Of a DNA stretch of 55,247 nt, positions 27,638-36,633 are shown in pieces. The position numbers and the translations under genes were made by a program. Every line of letters begins with the position of its first letter. Within the stretch, counting starts at the first letter, position 1. The notes under the pieces are model-generated. The model searched no databases. It saw only the letters and a list, made by a program, of their open reading frames with translations, and was not told the origin of the DNA. The DNA comes from Oligoflexales bacterium (GTDB lineage: Bacteria; Bdellovibrionota_B; Oligoflexia; Oligoflexales; JAGOVF01): assembly GCA_018060885.1 (NCBI GenBank), contig JAGOVF010000004.1, positions 1 to 55,247 of the forward strand, given 5' to 3'.

Positions 27638-30112
27638 ATGGCGAAAAAAAACGCAAAGGCAGCAAGCTCTAGTCAAAAAAATTCAAAATCAAAACCGAGC
27701 GCGAAATCCTCAGTAAAGGCAAGTAAGTCGGCGAAAGCAAGTAAAAAAGAAATTGCAAAGAAGAAAGCAATTCCAATGTCGAAACCCGTCGCAAAGACAA
27801 AGCCTTTAGCAAAAGCGAAAGCAAAGCCAGCGGCGAAAGCAAAGCCTTTATCGAATGCAAAGCCATCGGTAAAAGCAAAGCCTTTAGCGAATTCAAAGTC
27901 AGATGTCGCAGTGAAAAAGGCAGCTACGCCAAAAGCAACGGCTCCGAAAGCGAGCATAAAAAACATCTCAAACAAAAAATCGGCGCCTGTACAGCCAAAA
28001 ATCAGTTCTAAATCTGCAAAGCCAGCAGTTCAAGCTGATAAAAATCAAGACAAACAAAATTTAAAGTCTTTAAACGCGAATGTTAATAAAAGTGTAGTTT
28101 CAAAAATTGCAGAAGCAGTAAAAAAAGCAGTGGGTGTGAGCTCTATTGCAAAATCACAAGAATCAGAAAAATCTCTATCGAAAGCAAAAGCGGTTGATAA
28201 GAATGTTGTTGGTTCAGCAGCCAAAAAATCGAGTGCAACTGCAATTAAAAGTGATGACAAAAAGAAGGACGCCTCAGCAAAAAAATCTGCTAATTCAAAA
28301 GCAGCTGGAACAAAAGGGAAGACAGAAATAGCTGCTTCGAACAAAAAAGAAGTTGCTAAAGAGATTGATTTTAAAAAAGCTTTGTTGAAGTTGATTCCAT
28401 TAGCAGAAAAAACTGATAATGCACTTTCATACCACGAAATTATTTCTTGCTTAGAAATCAAAACACTTTCTCCTGCACAATATGAAGAGCTAAGTACTGA
28501 ATTGCTCAACAAAGGCATCGAAGTTCGTGGCAAAATTCCTCTCGATGAAGACGAAGCAGGTATGTTGATAGATCCAGATGCATTACTTGTGGACGATGAT
28601 GCGGAAGTCGATGGTGATGCGGAAGTTGAAGAGGTAGCAGAAGAAGAAGTTGTGCCTACTGGAGTCGTTTTAACGGGCGATTTTGGTAAGTCAAATGATC
28701 CTGTTCGAATTTATTTACGCAAAATGGGAAGCGTGGCTCTTTTATCGCGCGAAGGCGAAGTTGTCATCGCGAAAAAAATAGAAGCTGCTGAAAACACGAT
28801 ATTAGAAAAACTGTTATCTTTGCAAGTCGGCATGGAAACTATCATCGGCGCCGCTAAAGGCTTCGTTGCAGGTGAGCTGCGCATGAAGAACTTTATCAAA
28901 GGTTTTGATGATGATGAAGCCTCTAATAACGAAGAAGAATATGCGGAACGCGTTAAGGTTTCGACTGAAAAATTATTAACTATTTATGTTAAGTTCGAAA
29001 AAGCTCTCAAGTCAGAAAAAGAAGCTGATATACTGAAGCAGCGTAGTGCGTTATTTGATGCACTAAAAGAATTGAATATAAACCGTAAGCTTCTCAGTCA
29101 AGCGATCGCTGTTCTATCTCAACACGCTTCTGCAGTTCGCGAAGCTGAACAAGATATGACTTATTATGCGAGGCGCCTCAACACTAATATAAAAGCTTTA
29201 AGTGAGCATATTGCCAAGACTCCCGATGTTCCTTTTGGTTCAGCTAGGGATCGTGAATGGCAGAGGGTCGTACGCAATTTCTCAAACGGTATAGAAGCGA
29301 TCCGCATCTGTCAGGAGCAAGTGGGCCTCGACCCGACTGAAGCGCAATCGACTTATAAAGAACTCGTTGAGCTGCAAACCATGGCAGAGCTCGCGAAGAA
29401 GGAGCTTGTGGAAGCTAACTTGCGACTTGTGGTTTCAATTGCCAAAAAATACACCAACAGAGGCCTGCAATTTTTGGACTTAATCCAAGAAGGCAATATT
29501 GGTTTAATGAAGGCTGTAGATAAATTTGAGTACCGCCGTGGTTATAAATTTTCGACTTATGCAACTTGGTGGATACGCCAGGCGATTACCCGCGCGATTG
29601 CAGACCAGGCTCGTACGATACGGATTCCAGTGCATATGATAGAAACGATCAATAAATTAATCCGTACCAGCCGCTACTTAGTGCAAGAAATGGGACGTGA
29701 GCCAACGCCTGAGGAAATAGCAGCACGAATGGAAATGCCTGCGGATAAGGTTCGTAAAGTCCTAAAAATTGCGGTTGAGCCGATTTCTCTTGAAACCCCG
29801 ATAGGTGAAGAGGAAGACAATAGCATAGGCGATTTCCTCGAGGATAAAGCTCAGCTAACTCCATCAGAATCTGTGATGGCTGGAAACCTTGCAGACCAAA
29901 CTATAAAAGCCTTAGCTACTTTAACCCCACGTGAGGAAAAAGTCTTACGTATGCGTTTTGGTATTGGCGAAAAGTCAGACCATACTCTGGAAGAAGTCGG
30001 GCAAAACTTTGAAGTGACACGTGAACGCATCCGTCAAATTGAAGCCAAAGCTTTACGGAAGTTGCGACATCCATCGCGTAGTAAAAAATTGCGGGCATTT
30101 ATAGAATCTTAG
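27638..30112 (+). CDS. rpoD: Primary sigma factor RpoD with a long histone-like basic tail
   Basis: Housekeeping sigma-70. 824 residues. Residues 1-241 are a Lys/Ala/Ser-rich, PAK-repeat tail resembling histone H1, not part of the conserved sigma fold. Region 1.1 is about 243-295, followed by an acidic linker ([20 protein letters not shown]), region 1.2 ([21 protein letters not shown]), a non-conserved region, regions 2.1-2.4 (~581-665, [38 protein letters not shown]), region 3 and region 4 (~761-815, [20 protein letters not shown]). All core-binding and promoter-recognition motifs are intact. The ATG at 27638 is preceded by GAGGA about 11 nt upstream. Confidence 0.98.
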   Translation: MAKKNAKAASSSQKNSKSKPSAKSSVKASKSAKASKKEIAKKKAIPMSKPVAKTKPLAKAKAKPAAKAKPLSNAKPSVKAKPLANSKSDVAVKKAATPKATAPKASIKNISNKKSAPVQPKISSKSAKPAVQADKNQDKQNLKSLNANVNKSVVSKIAEAVKKAVGVSSIAKSQESEKSLSKAKAVDKNVVGSAAKKSSATAIKSDDKKKDASAKKSANSKAAGTKGKTEIAASNKKEVAKEIDFKKALLKLIPLAEKTDNALSYHEIISCLEIKTLSPAQYEELSTELLNKGIEVRGKIPLDEDEAGMLIDPDALLVDDDAEVDGDAEVEEVAEEEVVPTGVVLTGDFGKSNDPVRIYLRKMGSVALLSREGEVVIAKKIEAAENTILEKLLSLQVGMETIIGAAKGFVAGELRMKNFIKGFDDDEASNNEEEYAERVKVSTEKLLTIYVKFEKALKSEKEADILKQRSALFDALKELNINRKLLSQAIAVLSQHASAVREAEQDMTYYARRLNTNIKALSEHIAKTPDVPFGSARDREWQRVVRNFSNGIEAIRICQEQVGLDPTEAQSTYKELVELQTMAELAKKELVEANLRLVVSIAKKYTNRGLQFLDLIQEGNIGLMKAVDKFEYRRGYKFSTYATWWIRQAITRAIADQARTIRIPVHMIETINKLIRTSRYLVQEMGREPTPEEIAARMEMPADKVRKVLKIAVEPISLETPIGEEEDNSIGDFLEDKAQLTPSESVMAGNLADQTIKALATLTPREEKVLRMRFGIGEKSDHTLEEVGQNFEVTRERIRQIEAKALRKLRHPSRSKKLRAFIES

Positions 30113-30184
30113 TTTAGTTTTAAGCACTAAAAGGACTTGTTAATCATACAAAGTTCTGTCATCTTTTGTGTTCATTTTTCTCGC

Positions 30185-30261
30185 GGGCCCATAGCTCAGT
30201 TGGTTAGAGCAGCCGGCTCATAACCGGCGGGTCCCCCGTTCAAGTCGGGGTGGGCCCACCA
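30185..30261 (+). tRNA. tRNA with CAU anticodon (elongator Met, or Ile2)
   Basis: A 77-nt cloverleaf with encoded CCA. The acceptor stem is GGGCCCA/TGGGCCC with discriminator A; the D arm is AGCTCAGTTGGTTAGAGC; the anticodon stem is GCCGG/CCGGC with loop CTCATAA; the T stem is CCCCG/CGGGG with loop TTCAAGT. The acceptor has a normal 1-72 pair, so it is not initiator tRNA. CAU could be elongator tRNA-Met or tRNA-Ile2 (lysidine-modified); sequence alone does not settle it, and I favour Met slightly. Confidence 0.97.
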
Positions 30262-30303
30262 TTTTCAAAAGATTAATTAGACGAGATAATTTAAGAGATC
30301 TAA

Positions 30304-30660
30304 ATGAAAATTCGCTTTACCGGGAATATTGCAATAAACACTCTTGAATCCAATCACAAAACATTAGAAGACTTTTACAAAAATTTAGGTTTAGAATCAA
30401 AAAATTTAGCAGAGAACTTTAGCAGTTTAGAACCTTCACCCTTTGCGTGTTTTTTGGTTTCTTGGGATCCAAAGCCGAAAGGTCTAGGCGAAATTTGCCT
30501 CCAACTCGAAACTGATGACATTATAAGTGTTCATCATGCCGTAATCGCAAAAAATTGTGAAGTGCTCTTCTTTGGGGATGATCCAAACAATATAGGCAAA
30601 AGGCACCTTTGGTTCAGGGATCCCAGTAGCGTATTAGTCAACGTGATTGAAGAAAATTAG
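30304..30660 (+). CDS. Small VOC/glyoxalase-like protein
   Basis: 118 residues. The arrangement TLESNHKTLEDFYKNLGLES at the start and HLWFRDPSSVLVNVIEEN at the end fits the beta-alpha-beta-beta-beta pattern of the vicinal oxygen chelate superfamily, whose members bind a metal between two such modules. One module only is present, so it would act as a dimer. No substrate can be assigned, and the metal ligands are not certain. The ribosome binding site is weak (AAGAGAT). It stands alone between the tRNA and the insertion-sequence remnant. Confidence 0.65.
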   Translation: MKIRFTGNIAINTLESNHKTLEDFYKNLGLESKNLAENFSSLEPSPFACFLVSWDPKPKGLGEICLQLETDDIISVHHAVIAKNCEVLFFGDDPNNIGKRHLWFRDPSSVLVNVIEEN

Positions 30661-30977
30661 CCATAAGTGTTATCGAGACCTCAATTAAACAAATCATCAA
30701 ATTCATTTTAATCGGTTGATCCATTATACCGAATAGTAACCCAAATCCTCACGTTTCTTTTTTATTTTTTTTCATTAACGCGAGTTGCTAATTTTTTTTA
30801 GCGTCTCTAGTTGCAAGAAGGTGTCGGTGCGTCTTTTTTCATGCGCTATCCTCCTTTTAAGCATCCTTTTTATTGCGGACTAGGCGCTTAATTCCCGCTA
30901 TCGACACTTAAGTCCAGAATTTGGACATACGGGTGCCGCTCCGTCTATTCGGGGCCATAGCGAAGTTGGTATGGTAT
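30661..30977. other. Intergenic flank of the IS1380-type remnant
   Basis: About 320 bp with no supported gene. On the minus strand an 11-codon ORF (30807-30842) has an unusually strong AAGGAGG, 6-8 nt before ATG; it may be the truncated start of a gene cut by the insertion or decay of the IS element. Poly-T and poly-A runs around 30760-30800 are otherwise unexplained. Confidence 0.4.
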
Positions 30978-31695
30978 TCAGTTGTCAAAGATCGGTGGCA
31001 GTTCTGAAACACTGCTAGCCATAGCCAAACTTTATTAGAAAATCGCGGTGTTTTGCAGCCCAAAGTCCAGGACGAAAATCGCATGAGATTGTAGGCAAAA
31101 GCCGCTAAAAGCCCGTAAGCTTTGTTGGCATTGAGTTTAAGACAGGGAAAATGCTGTATATCAAAACCGTTTTTAAGTTCTCTTATAAAGTTTTCTGCGT
31201 TGCCTCGTTTCTTATAAAAACAAATTAATTCTTCTTGTACATTTCACTTTCGCCGATATTTGTTACCCAAGCTGCATAGTCATATTTTTCAAAAATATCA
31301 CGCTGATCTTATTTTGCGCGCATAAATACGACGCGCATTGATTTACGAAACCCAAGTGGATGGTAGACACAAGAGCCTATTTCACATTCTCTACCACGAA
31401 AGCTGCTTCGCTTAACTACATGCCAGCGAGAGACTCGCCCCAGCAGAGGCTCATACATATTTGCTCGCATTGTAATAACAAAATCGATATTTCTCTGCTG
31501 ACAACTTTGCATAATTTCGTGATTGCAATAGCCACTATCCGCTCTTAGGTAGCGATGCATCGCTCTTGGAAGTTGTGAAAAAATTTTATCGATGACGTAG
31601 GGTGCATTGTTGCTCGTGTGAGTGTTTCCTTCTCGGACTTCCATCCAATATCGAAACCAACATTGATCAAAGACCTGTAGAAAATTTATCGCCAT
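30978..31695 (-). pseudogene. Decayed IS1380-type DDE transposase (3' half)
   Basis: Reading the minus strand, REGNTHTSNNAPYVIDKIF, then LRADSGYCNHEIMQSCQQRN, then a C-terminal segment NAENFIRELKNGFDIQHFPC and AYNLMRF match the conserved second Asp region and the catalytic Glu region of IS1380-family transposases. The gene is broken: a TAA stop follows FMRAK (near 31306-31308), a frameshift lies near 31240, and the N-terminal half with the first Asp is missing (a stop lies just upstream of 31695). It cannot produce an active transposase. The terminal inverted repeats are not clear. Confidence 0.85.
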
Positions 31696-32009
31696 GATTC
31701 ATCCAAGCGCAATTTATTGAAATTTATTTGAAATTGAATCTAAAAAAATTTCACTCGAGAATGAAAGAAAGATATTCATTAAACCCGGCATAAAACTGTC
31801 GGTAATCAACTGAAAATATGAAATTAAATAGCAAAAATGAGTTGTGCATTAGAGGTTGGTTTAAAGAGCCAAGGTGTGAATTAATTATAAAATATCCAAG
31901 AGCAGGGCGAAGAGTATCATTGGGTTCCACAATCTATCCAATTGAATAGAACGGGCAATTAGCCATTTGAAAAACAACTGCTCTTTTGAAAAAGAGCTTC
32001 ATTTTGTGC
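31696..32009. other. Gene-free stretch between IS remnant and lipoprotein gene
   Basis: About 310 bp, AT-rich, no supported gene. It may contain the lost 5' part of the IS1380-type element, but no recognisable peptide remains. It ends with a small hairpin serving the lipoprotein gene. Confidence 0.45.
31980..31997 (-). terminator. Possible terminator downstream of the 32010-33722 lipoprotein gene
   Basis: On the minus strand GCTCTTT-TTCA-AAAGAGC forms a 7-bp hairpin, followed after 4 nt by GTTTTTC. The stem is short and AT-rich and the U-run is interrupted, so this is a weak candidate. Confidence 0.4.
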
Positions 32010-33722
32010 TTAGCCACCCCATACCCATTGGCCAGAGCTGTCGCATACAATATTGTTTGCCTGGTTGGCATCAGTAGAATAGAAAGTAGCTTTGTAAAGG
32101 GTGCTTGAGCAGCTTTTAATCAGTGCCGCAGTTGGGCAACTATTAACTAAGCTAGCCGATTCATAAGAAATGTTCCCTTGGACACCATCACAAAAAGACT
32201 TGGCTGCTGCACTTGGATTAGGAGCGGAACCTTGTGCGAAGTCTAAGCAAACAGTCCCAGGTAGTTCTTTCAATGCCAGAAGGCACATAGTTTGGCTATC
32301 TGTAGGAAGCTCCGGATTTTCTTCATTACCGGAACTTACTTCCGGAACTTCTAAGGTTATTGTCGCTGTTTGCTCCGCCTCAAAGCGTGCGCTAGTAGAT
32401 GTGTATTTGATGGCACCCGTGAGCGGATCTCTTTTTACAGCAATGATCGTTGTTGCATTCTCCGATAGATGCTCACTAGACGGGATATAACGATATTGTG
32501 GCATAGTCCCACCAGCAACTTGTGTAATCACTTGAACGGATCGTCTACCATCTTTAAATTCGTGGACCAGCACTATGCTATCCACATCGGAGGCGTTGGA
32601 AAAGGCGACTTTAGCGCGTAAATCTGAGGCTGCCAGATCTCGATAATTTTTTACCTGTACAACTCCATTTGGAGTGATTGAAATATTGCCATGAAAGTCA
32701 ATAAACTCTTGCTCCGTGTATTCAAGATCACTTCCCCGGCGTCCACCACTAAAAAACCCTTTGACTCGAGTGTCATAAAAACTTTTAATCTCAGAATATG
32801 TTTTTTCGAGAAATGATTCTGCTTTATCAATTTCATCGATTATCTTCTTAGCCCTCCCAACTCCTTTACCGAACTCTCCCATTGCGCTTCCTGTTGCAAC
32901 TTCAATCAAGACATCTGCACCTTCTCTTATCATGGCTGAACCAACTTTGAGACTTAGATCTATAGGCAGCAATTTGTCTTCTTGGGCCTTATCCCAAAAG
33001 GCTTTTGAAAAGCCATTACCATTTTCGTTGTCGCCTGTATTTGCAATTTTTAAAATTGCAAGAGCTTCGTTTTTAAGCTGTCCTGTTGTCAATTTAACAC
33101 CGAACTCCTGACTAGAACTTCCAAAAAGTTCAATTTTTTCGCTATAGCGCGCATGACCTGAGCGTATCGCTTGAAATAGATTTTCTTTTTCAATATCATT
33201 CAGACTTTGATAAAGAGTAATTAATTTCGATTCTGAATCTGAAGAGATACCGACTAAATTCGTCAAGAATTTGAAGATTGCAGGTACTTCGAGTAGCCTT
33301 GCGTTTAATGCTGCTGAGTACGTAATAAAATTGTTATATGCTATGCCGCAGCGATCTGATATGTCCAGTAACTGCCCTTCCAAAATTCCTGACTCCCGTA
33401 TCAATCCTGAGTTCTCATCAATTGCAATCCCATTCGATAATAGTTTGCTATCAGAACCTTGAAAGAGTTCCCAATAGATCGCTTGAAGTCTCGCCTGCAA
33501 CTCCCCGCATAATGCTAATTCTGCAAGATCAGAACCTAATGCCATTTGCAGGTATTCAAATTCTCCTTGCAAACCAAGATATTTTTGCTCGAACATTGGC
33601 AGCTTTGCACTAGGTGCAAGTTTCTTAAATTCATCTGGCTTTGACTCTCCGCAGGCAAATGCTGAAACGAAGATTGCTAACGCAAATAATTTGGGTCCCT
33701 TTTTAATGCGTTGAAAGCTCAT
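32010..33722 (-). CDS. Large lipoprotein of unknown function
   Basis: 570 residues. The signal peptide ends in lipobox SAFAC (Cys24). The mature protein is mostly helical in its first half (LQGEFEYLQMALGSDLAELALC), has a basic/Gly patch GGRRGSDLEY in the middle, then a beta-rich segment and an acidic Glu/Ser/Pro stretch (PEVSSGNEENPELPTDSQ), and ends in a small Cys-containing domain (CLALKELPGTVCLD, SCPTAALIKSCSST, VCDSSGQWVWGG). I recognise no family. Its ATG overlaps the stop of the upstream barrel gene (ATGA), with GAGGTGG as ribosome binding site, so the two are translationally coupled. Confidence 0.85.
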   Translation of the reverse strand: MSFQRIKKGPKLFALAIFVSAFACGESKPDEFKKLAPSAKLPMFEQKYLGLQGEFEYLQMALGSDLAELALCGELQARLQAIYWELFQGSDSKLLSNGIAIDENSGLIRESGILEGQLLDISDRCGIAYNNFITYSAALNARLLEVPAIFKFLTNLVGISSDSESKLITLYQSLNDIEKENLFQAIRSGHARYSEKIELFGSSSQEFGVKLTTGQLKNEALAILKIANTGDNENGNGFSKAFWDKAQEDKLLPIDLSLKVGSAMIREGADVLIEVATGSAMGEFGKGVGRAKKIIDEIDKAESFLEKTYSEIKSFYDTRVKGFFSGGRRGSDLEYTEQEFIDFHGNISITPNGVVQVKNYRDLAASDLRAKVAFSNASDVDSIVLVHEFKDGRRSVQVITQVAGGTMPQYRYIPSSEHLSENATTIIAVKRDPLTGAIKYTSTSARFEAEQTATITLEVPEVSSGNEENPELPTDSQTMCLLALKELPGTVCLDFAQGSAPNPSAAAKSFCDGVQGNISYESASLVNSCPTAALIKSCSSTLYKATFYSTDANQANNIVCDSSGQWVWGG

Positions 33723-34519
33723 TTGGCACCACCTCTAATTGATAAATAGATACTATTTGATTTTACGGATGATCCAAAATCGCCTGATATTCTGGTAAAA
33801 TCTGCGCCTAGGCCTATAGATATTTTTGTAAAATTAAAGAACAAAGTGGATCCAAAAGTTAGACGTCGATTTTTACCACCGTCCTCCAACTCTCCAACTT
33901 CGTATTCGTCATAATTTTCAATTTTTATTTGAGATCGTGCAAATAGATCTGTTCCAAATTCTAGATATGGAGCAAAAGTTAAAATACGCCAATCCAATCC
34001 TGCTTGTAATCTTGCAGCTACAGCGAGTGCGAGATATTGAATATTTGCTTCAAAAGTCTTTGCCGTACCTGATTCCATATCGAGATAGGCGTCCGAAGTT
34101 TCTTCAATCGTCATATAAGAAAGATCAGGACCAAGTGCCAAAGTAATAGATTGCCATAAAGGAAAATGATAACGATAGCTGTAGCGATACAAGTCCGCAT
34201 TAAAACCGTCAATTTCGGTAAGAGCGAGTATGTTTTCATTCCAACCATTATTATAATAGCGACTATTTGGATCGAACAACTTTTTATAGTACCGAGTATA
34301 TGCCAATTCTACTTTATCGTCAGTTGTTGCAGTACTATTTTCTTGGTCTACTTCAATGGCTTCATTGTTGATTTCAAATGTGTCGGATTTGGAGTTTTGA
34401 TCATTTTGCGAGGCAGTTTCGGCGAAACAGTCTACACTTATCGTTAAAGTGACTGCGAGTCTCAATCCCCCGGAAAATTTCCTCCTAAACAATAGCCATG
34501 ATATGTTTTTCAGACTCAA
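33719..34519 (-). CDS. Probable outer-membrane beta-barrel protein
   Basis: 266 residues from TTG 34519, chosen because GGAGG stands 6 nt before it; the ATG at 34555 has no ribosome binding site. A signal peptide (LRLAVTLTISVDCFAE) is followed by a polar, acidic linker and then alternating amphipathic strands: SYRYHFPLWQSITLALGPDL, YLALAVAARLQAGLDWRILTFAPYLEFG, RRLTFGSTLFFNFTKISIGLGADFTR, ending SIYLSIRGGAK. This pattern fits a small beta-barrel of 8 or more strands. The stop overlaps the start of the lipoprotein gene, so the pair is likely a functional unit at the cell envelope. Confidence 0.75.
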   Translation of the reverse strand: MSLKNISWLLFRRKFSGGLRLAVTLTISVDCFAETASQNDQNSKSDTFEINNEAIEVDQENSTATTDDKVELAYTRYYKKLFDPNSRYYNNGWNENILALTEIDGFNADLYRYSYRYHFPLWQSITLALGPDLSYMTIEETSDAYLDMESGTAKTFEANIQYLALAVAARLQAGLDWRILTFAPYLEFGTDLFARSQIKIENYDEYEVGELEDGGKNRRLTFGSTLFFNFTKISIGLGADFTRISGDFGSSVKSNSIYLSIRGGAK

Positions 34520-34650
34520 TAGATTCCTCCACAAAATAATGAATAAAGATGACATCGGTTTTAAATATATTTATTTAATAAGTCCTATTGTGTAGACAAA
34601 ACATAGGATTGATTTGGACAATAATTTAAAAAAGATATAAAAATCTAAAA

Positions 34651-35298
34651 TCATCCTACAAAGAAATTTTGGGAAAAATTTGAACTAGACCCAAGACGTG
34701 TCATTCCTAGCTTTAGGAGCGTTCTCAATAGGAGGTTTGTACAAAATTTCCTTGATAAAGATAATTTTGTGCGAGTATGCTCAATATCATTGAGATGCAA
34801 AAATAGCTGATAGGGATGATTCTCTGGTTTACCGCAAGACTCGGTTCCATGGTCTGTGAGGGTTCGCAGTAAGGAAATGCCATGCTGATCGAAATATGGT
34901 AATACCTTGTCGTTGAGAAAGTCTGCTGCCGCCAATGCTGTTTTGTCGCGGTATATCTTGGCGCAGCCGACATTGGAATAGGTGTCGATGCCGGTTTGCT
35001 GATAAATCTTACCAATACCCTTGATGTAGCCTACGTAAAAATTATTTTGCTCCAAAATAAAACCATGATGTTAGATTTCTATATCACTATGAGACCTTTC
35101 TCCTCTTTGGCTGTTTCAAGAGTTGCGTGACTTTTTAAGCAATCCTTCAAGGCCATCTTCTGCAATGGCTTGCTTAATATCGTATTAATGCTGCCTTGAA
35201 ACACCAAGCTTCCTGTAGACATCACTGATGTTGCCAAGTGTTGCACCCAGCTCAACTATGTTCACTTTGCGTTGAATGATATACTGATCATTGGTCAT
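34651..35298 (-). pseudogene. Decayed IS481-type transposase
   Basis: The frame begins at ATG 35298 after AGAGGAAACC with a helix-turn-helix (MTNDQYIIQRKVNIVELG, DVYRKLGVSRQH), then meets in-frame stops at 35185-35187 and 35116-35118 and a third before 35055. Past these, the same frame resumes with EQNNFYVGYIKGIGKIYQQT, IDTYSN and LLRTLTDHGTESCG, the integrase core with two Asp positions of IS481 elements. Part of the segment between the two halves is missing and the C-terminus with the catalytic Glu is lost after HTRTK. Dead element. One end may be the TGTCAGG read on the minus strand near 35351; the other was not found. Confidence 0.85.
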
Positions 35299-35498
35299 GG
35301 TTTCCTCTTAGATTAAAATGATTGAGTCGTAACTATCATTCTACCGAAGAGAAACCTGACATTTTATTTAGGCAACTATTGCTTCTTGTAAACACATTTC
35401 GGGACTAATCCAATTTTTAACAAAGCATGAGTCGCGCGGCAACTGGCGGGACAATAGCCCGGAGAGAGCTTTTTCGGCACACTAAAGACAGAGCATGT

Positions 35499-36374
35499 CT
35501 ATTTTACAGAAAAATGAAACGATCTTTCCATGCCACGTTTGTTTTTGAAATTGACGTTTAAAGTATGAGTTCCTATTTCGGTCAATTTAGAATTAAAATC
35601 GAATTCATTATCTTGATTAGATATAAGTAAACTGCAATCAGCCGCTGAATTTTTGTGATGATATAAATTGGCTTGACAGATCGAGGCTTCAGTTCCTGCA
35701 ATTTTCAGGCAACTATTATTGATGTAAACTATTTCAAAACGTTGCTCTGAACAGCCTTTTTCGTAATTCATATTGAGTACGAGTGTTTTACTTCTTTCAA
35801 GATATTCAAATTTATTTATTGTTCCAAAGAATATTTGTGATTGTTCAGTACTAGGATTTGTGGGATTTGGCGGTCGGGTAGATGTAGTATTACCTGGAGT
35901 AATTGGGTTTTTAATATTTTTTTGATTAATTAAAGATATATTTTCCTCGCGATATGCTTGTGTCGCTGCGATTTTGAGCTCGCGAATGAGCGTAATTTCA
36001 TTTTGGCAATTATCTTCATTTTTTATAATAGAAAATTTTGTTTCTACGAAAGCGCTGACATAAATATTTAGTTTTTGCGACTTTTTATTTTCGCTGTATT
36101 CATATTTTATATCTTCGACCAATGTGGCGTTACATTCCATCTTTGCTTCAATAGTCACAATGGTTTCGATTTTAGAGCCGGAATTTTCGCTATGACGAGG
36201 AGTTGAAATATTGACGATAGAAAAAATTAATTGCTTAATGTTTTTTTTGGGAACTGTCACTTCGGAACTGTTGAAATTGGATTTTTTTTGTAGACTCTGT
36301 TCATTAATTGCACAGGCAGATAACAAACAGAATAAAGATAAAAGGTAGCCCACTCTGTAATGTGTTAATCGCAT
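35499..36374 (-). CDS. Lipoprotein of unknown function
   Basis: 291 residues from ATG 36374, which has AAGGA 8 nt upstream; a TTG two codons earlier is too close to it. The signal peptide ends in lipobox LLSAC. The mature protein has a Lys/Asn-rich first third, beta-type segments (SIVNISTPRHSENSGSKIET), a Pro/Thr-rich hinge TPGNTTSTRPPNPTNPSTE and a C-terminal beta domain with five cysteines and final motif TLNVNFKNKRGMERSFHFSV that looks Ig-like. I recognise no family. Confidence 0.75.
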   Translation of the reverse strand: MRLTHYRVGYLLSLFCLLSACAINEQSLQKKSNFNSSEVTVPKKNIKQLIFSIVNISTPRHSENSGSKIETIVTIEAKMECNATLVEDIKYEYSENKKSQKLNIYVSAFVETKFSIIKNEDNCQNEITLIRELKIAATQAYREENISLINQKNIKNPITPGNTTSTRPPNPTNPSTEQSQIFFGTINKFEYLERSKTLVLNMNYEKGCSEQRFEIVYINNSCLKIAGTEASICQANLYHHKNSAADCSLLISNQDNEFDFNSKLTEIGTHTLNVNFKNKRGMERSFHFSVK

Positions 36375-36633
36375 CGACAAATTCCTTATAATTCTTCTCT
36401 ATAACTATTTTCACATAACAACTGTATATGTAAATTGCAAGCAGGATTAAAAAAACAAATAAAAACACAACTATTACGAAAATCCCTAGTGATTATGGTG
36501 ATATTGAGCAACTCATCAAAACCTCAATAAGAAGATTATTTAAATTGGGATTGAAAGCAGCCGAGAGTTTGCTTAACGAAATGTTATCTTATTGTTTATA
36601 TAGTTGTGTCTTTAAAAGACGGAGGAAAAATCT

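Noticed and set aside
27669..28533. Several minus-strand ORFs opposite the rpoD 5' end
   Set aside because: They are antisense shadows created by the Lys/Ala-rich repeat codons of RpoD; the antisense proteins are Phe/Ala or Leu/Ser repeats with no start signals.
31360..31548. 62-codon plus-strand ORF inside the IS1380-type remnant
   Set aside because: Antisense of the transposase remnant, whose conserved motifs are on the minus strand.
35299..35498. Intact ends of the IS481-type element
   Set aside because: Only one plausible end (TGTCAGG near 35351) was seen; the matching inverted repeat could not be found, so no element boundaries are given.
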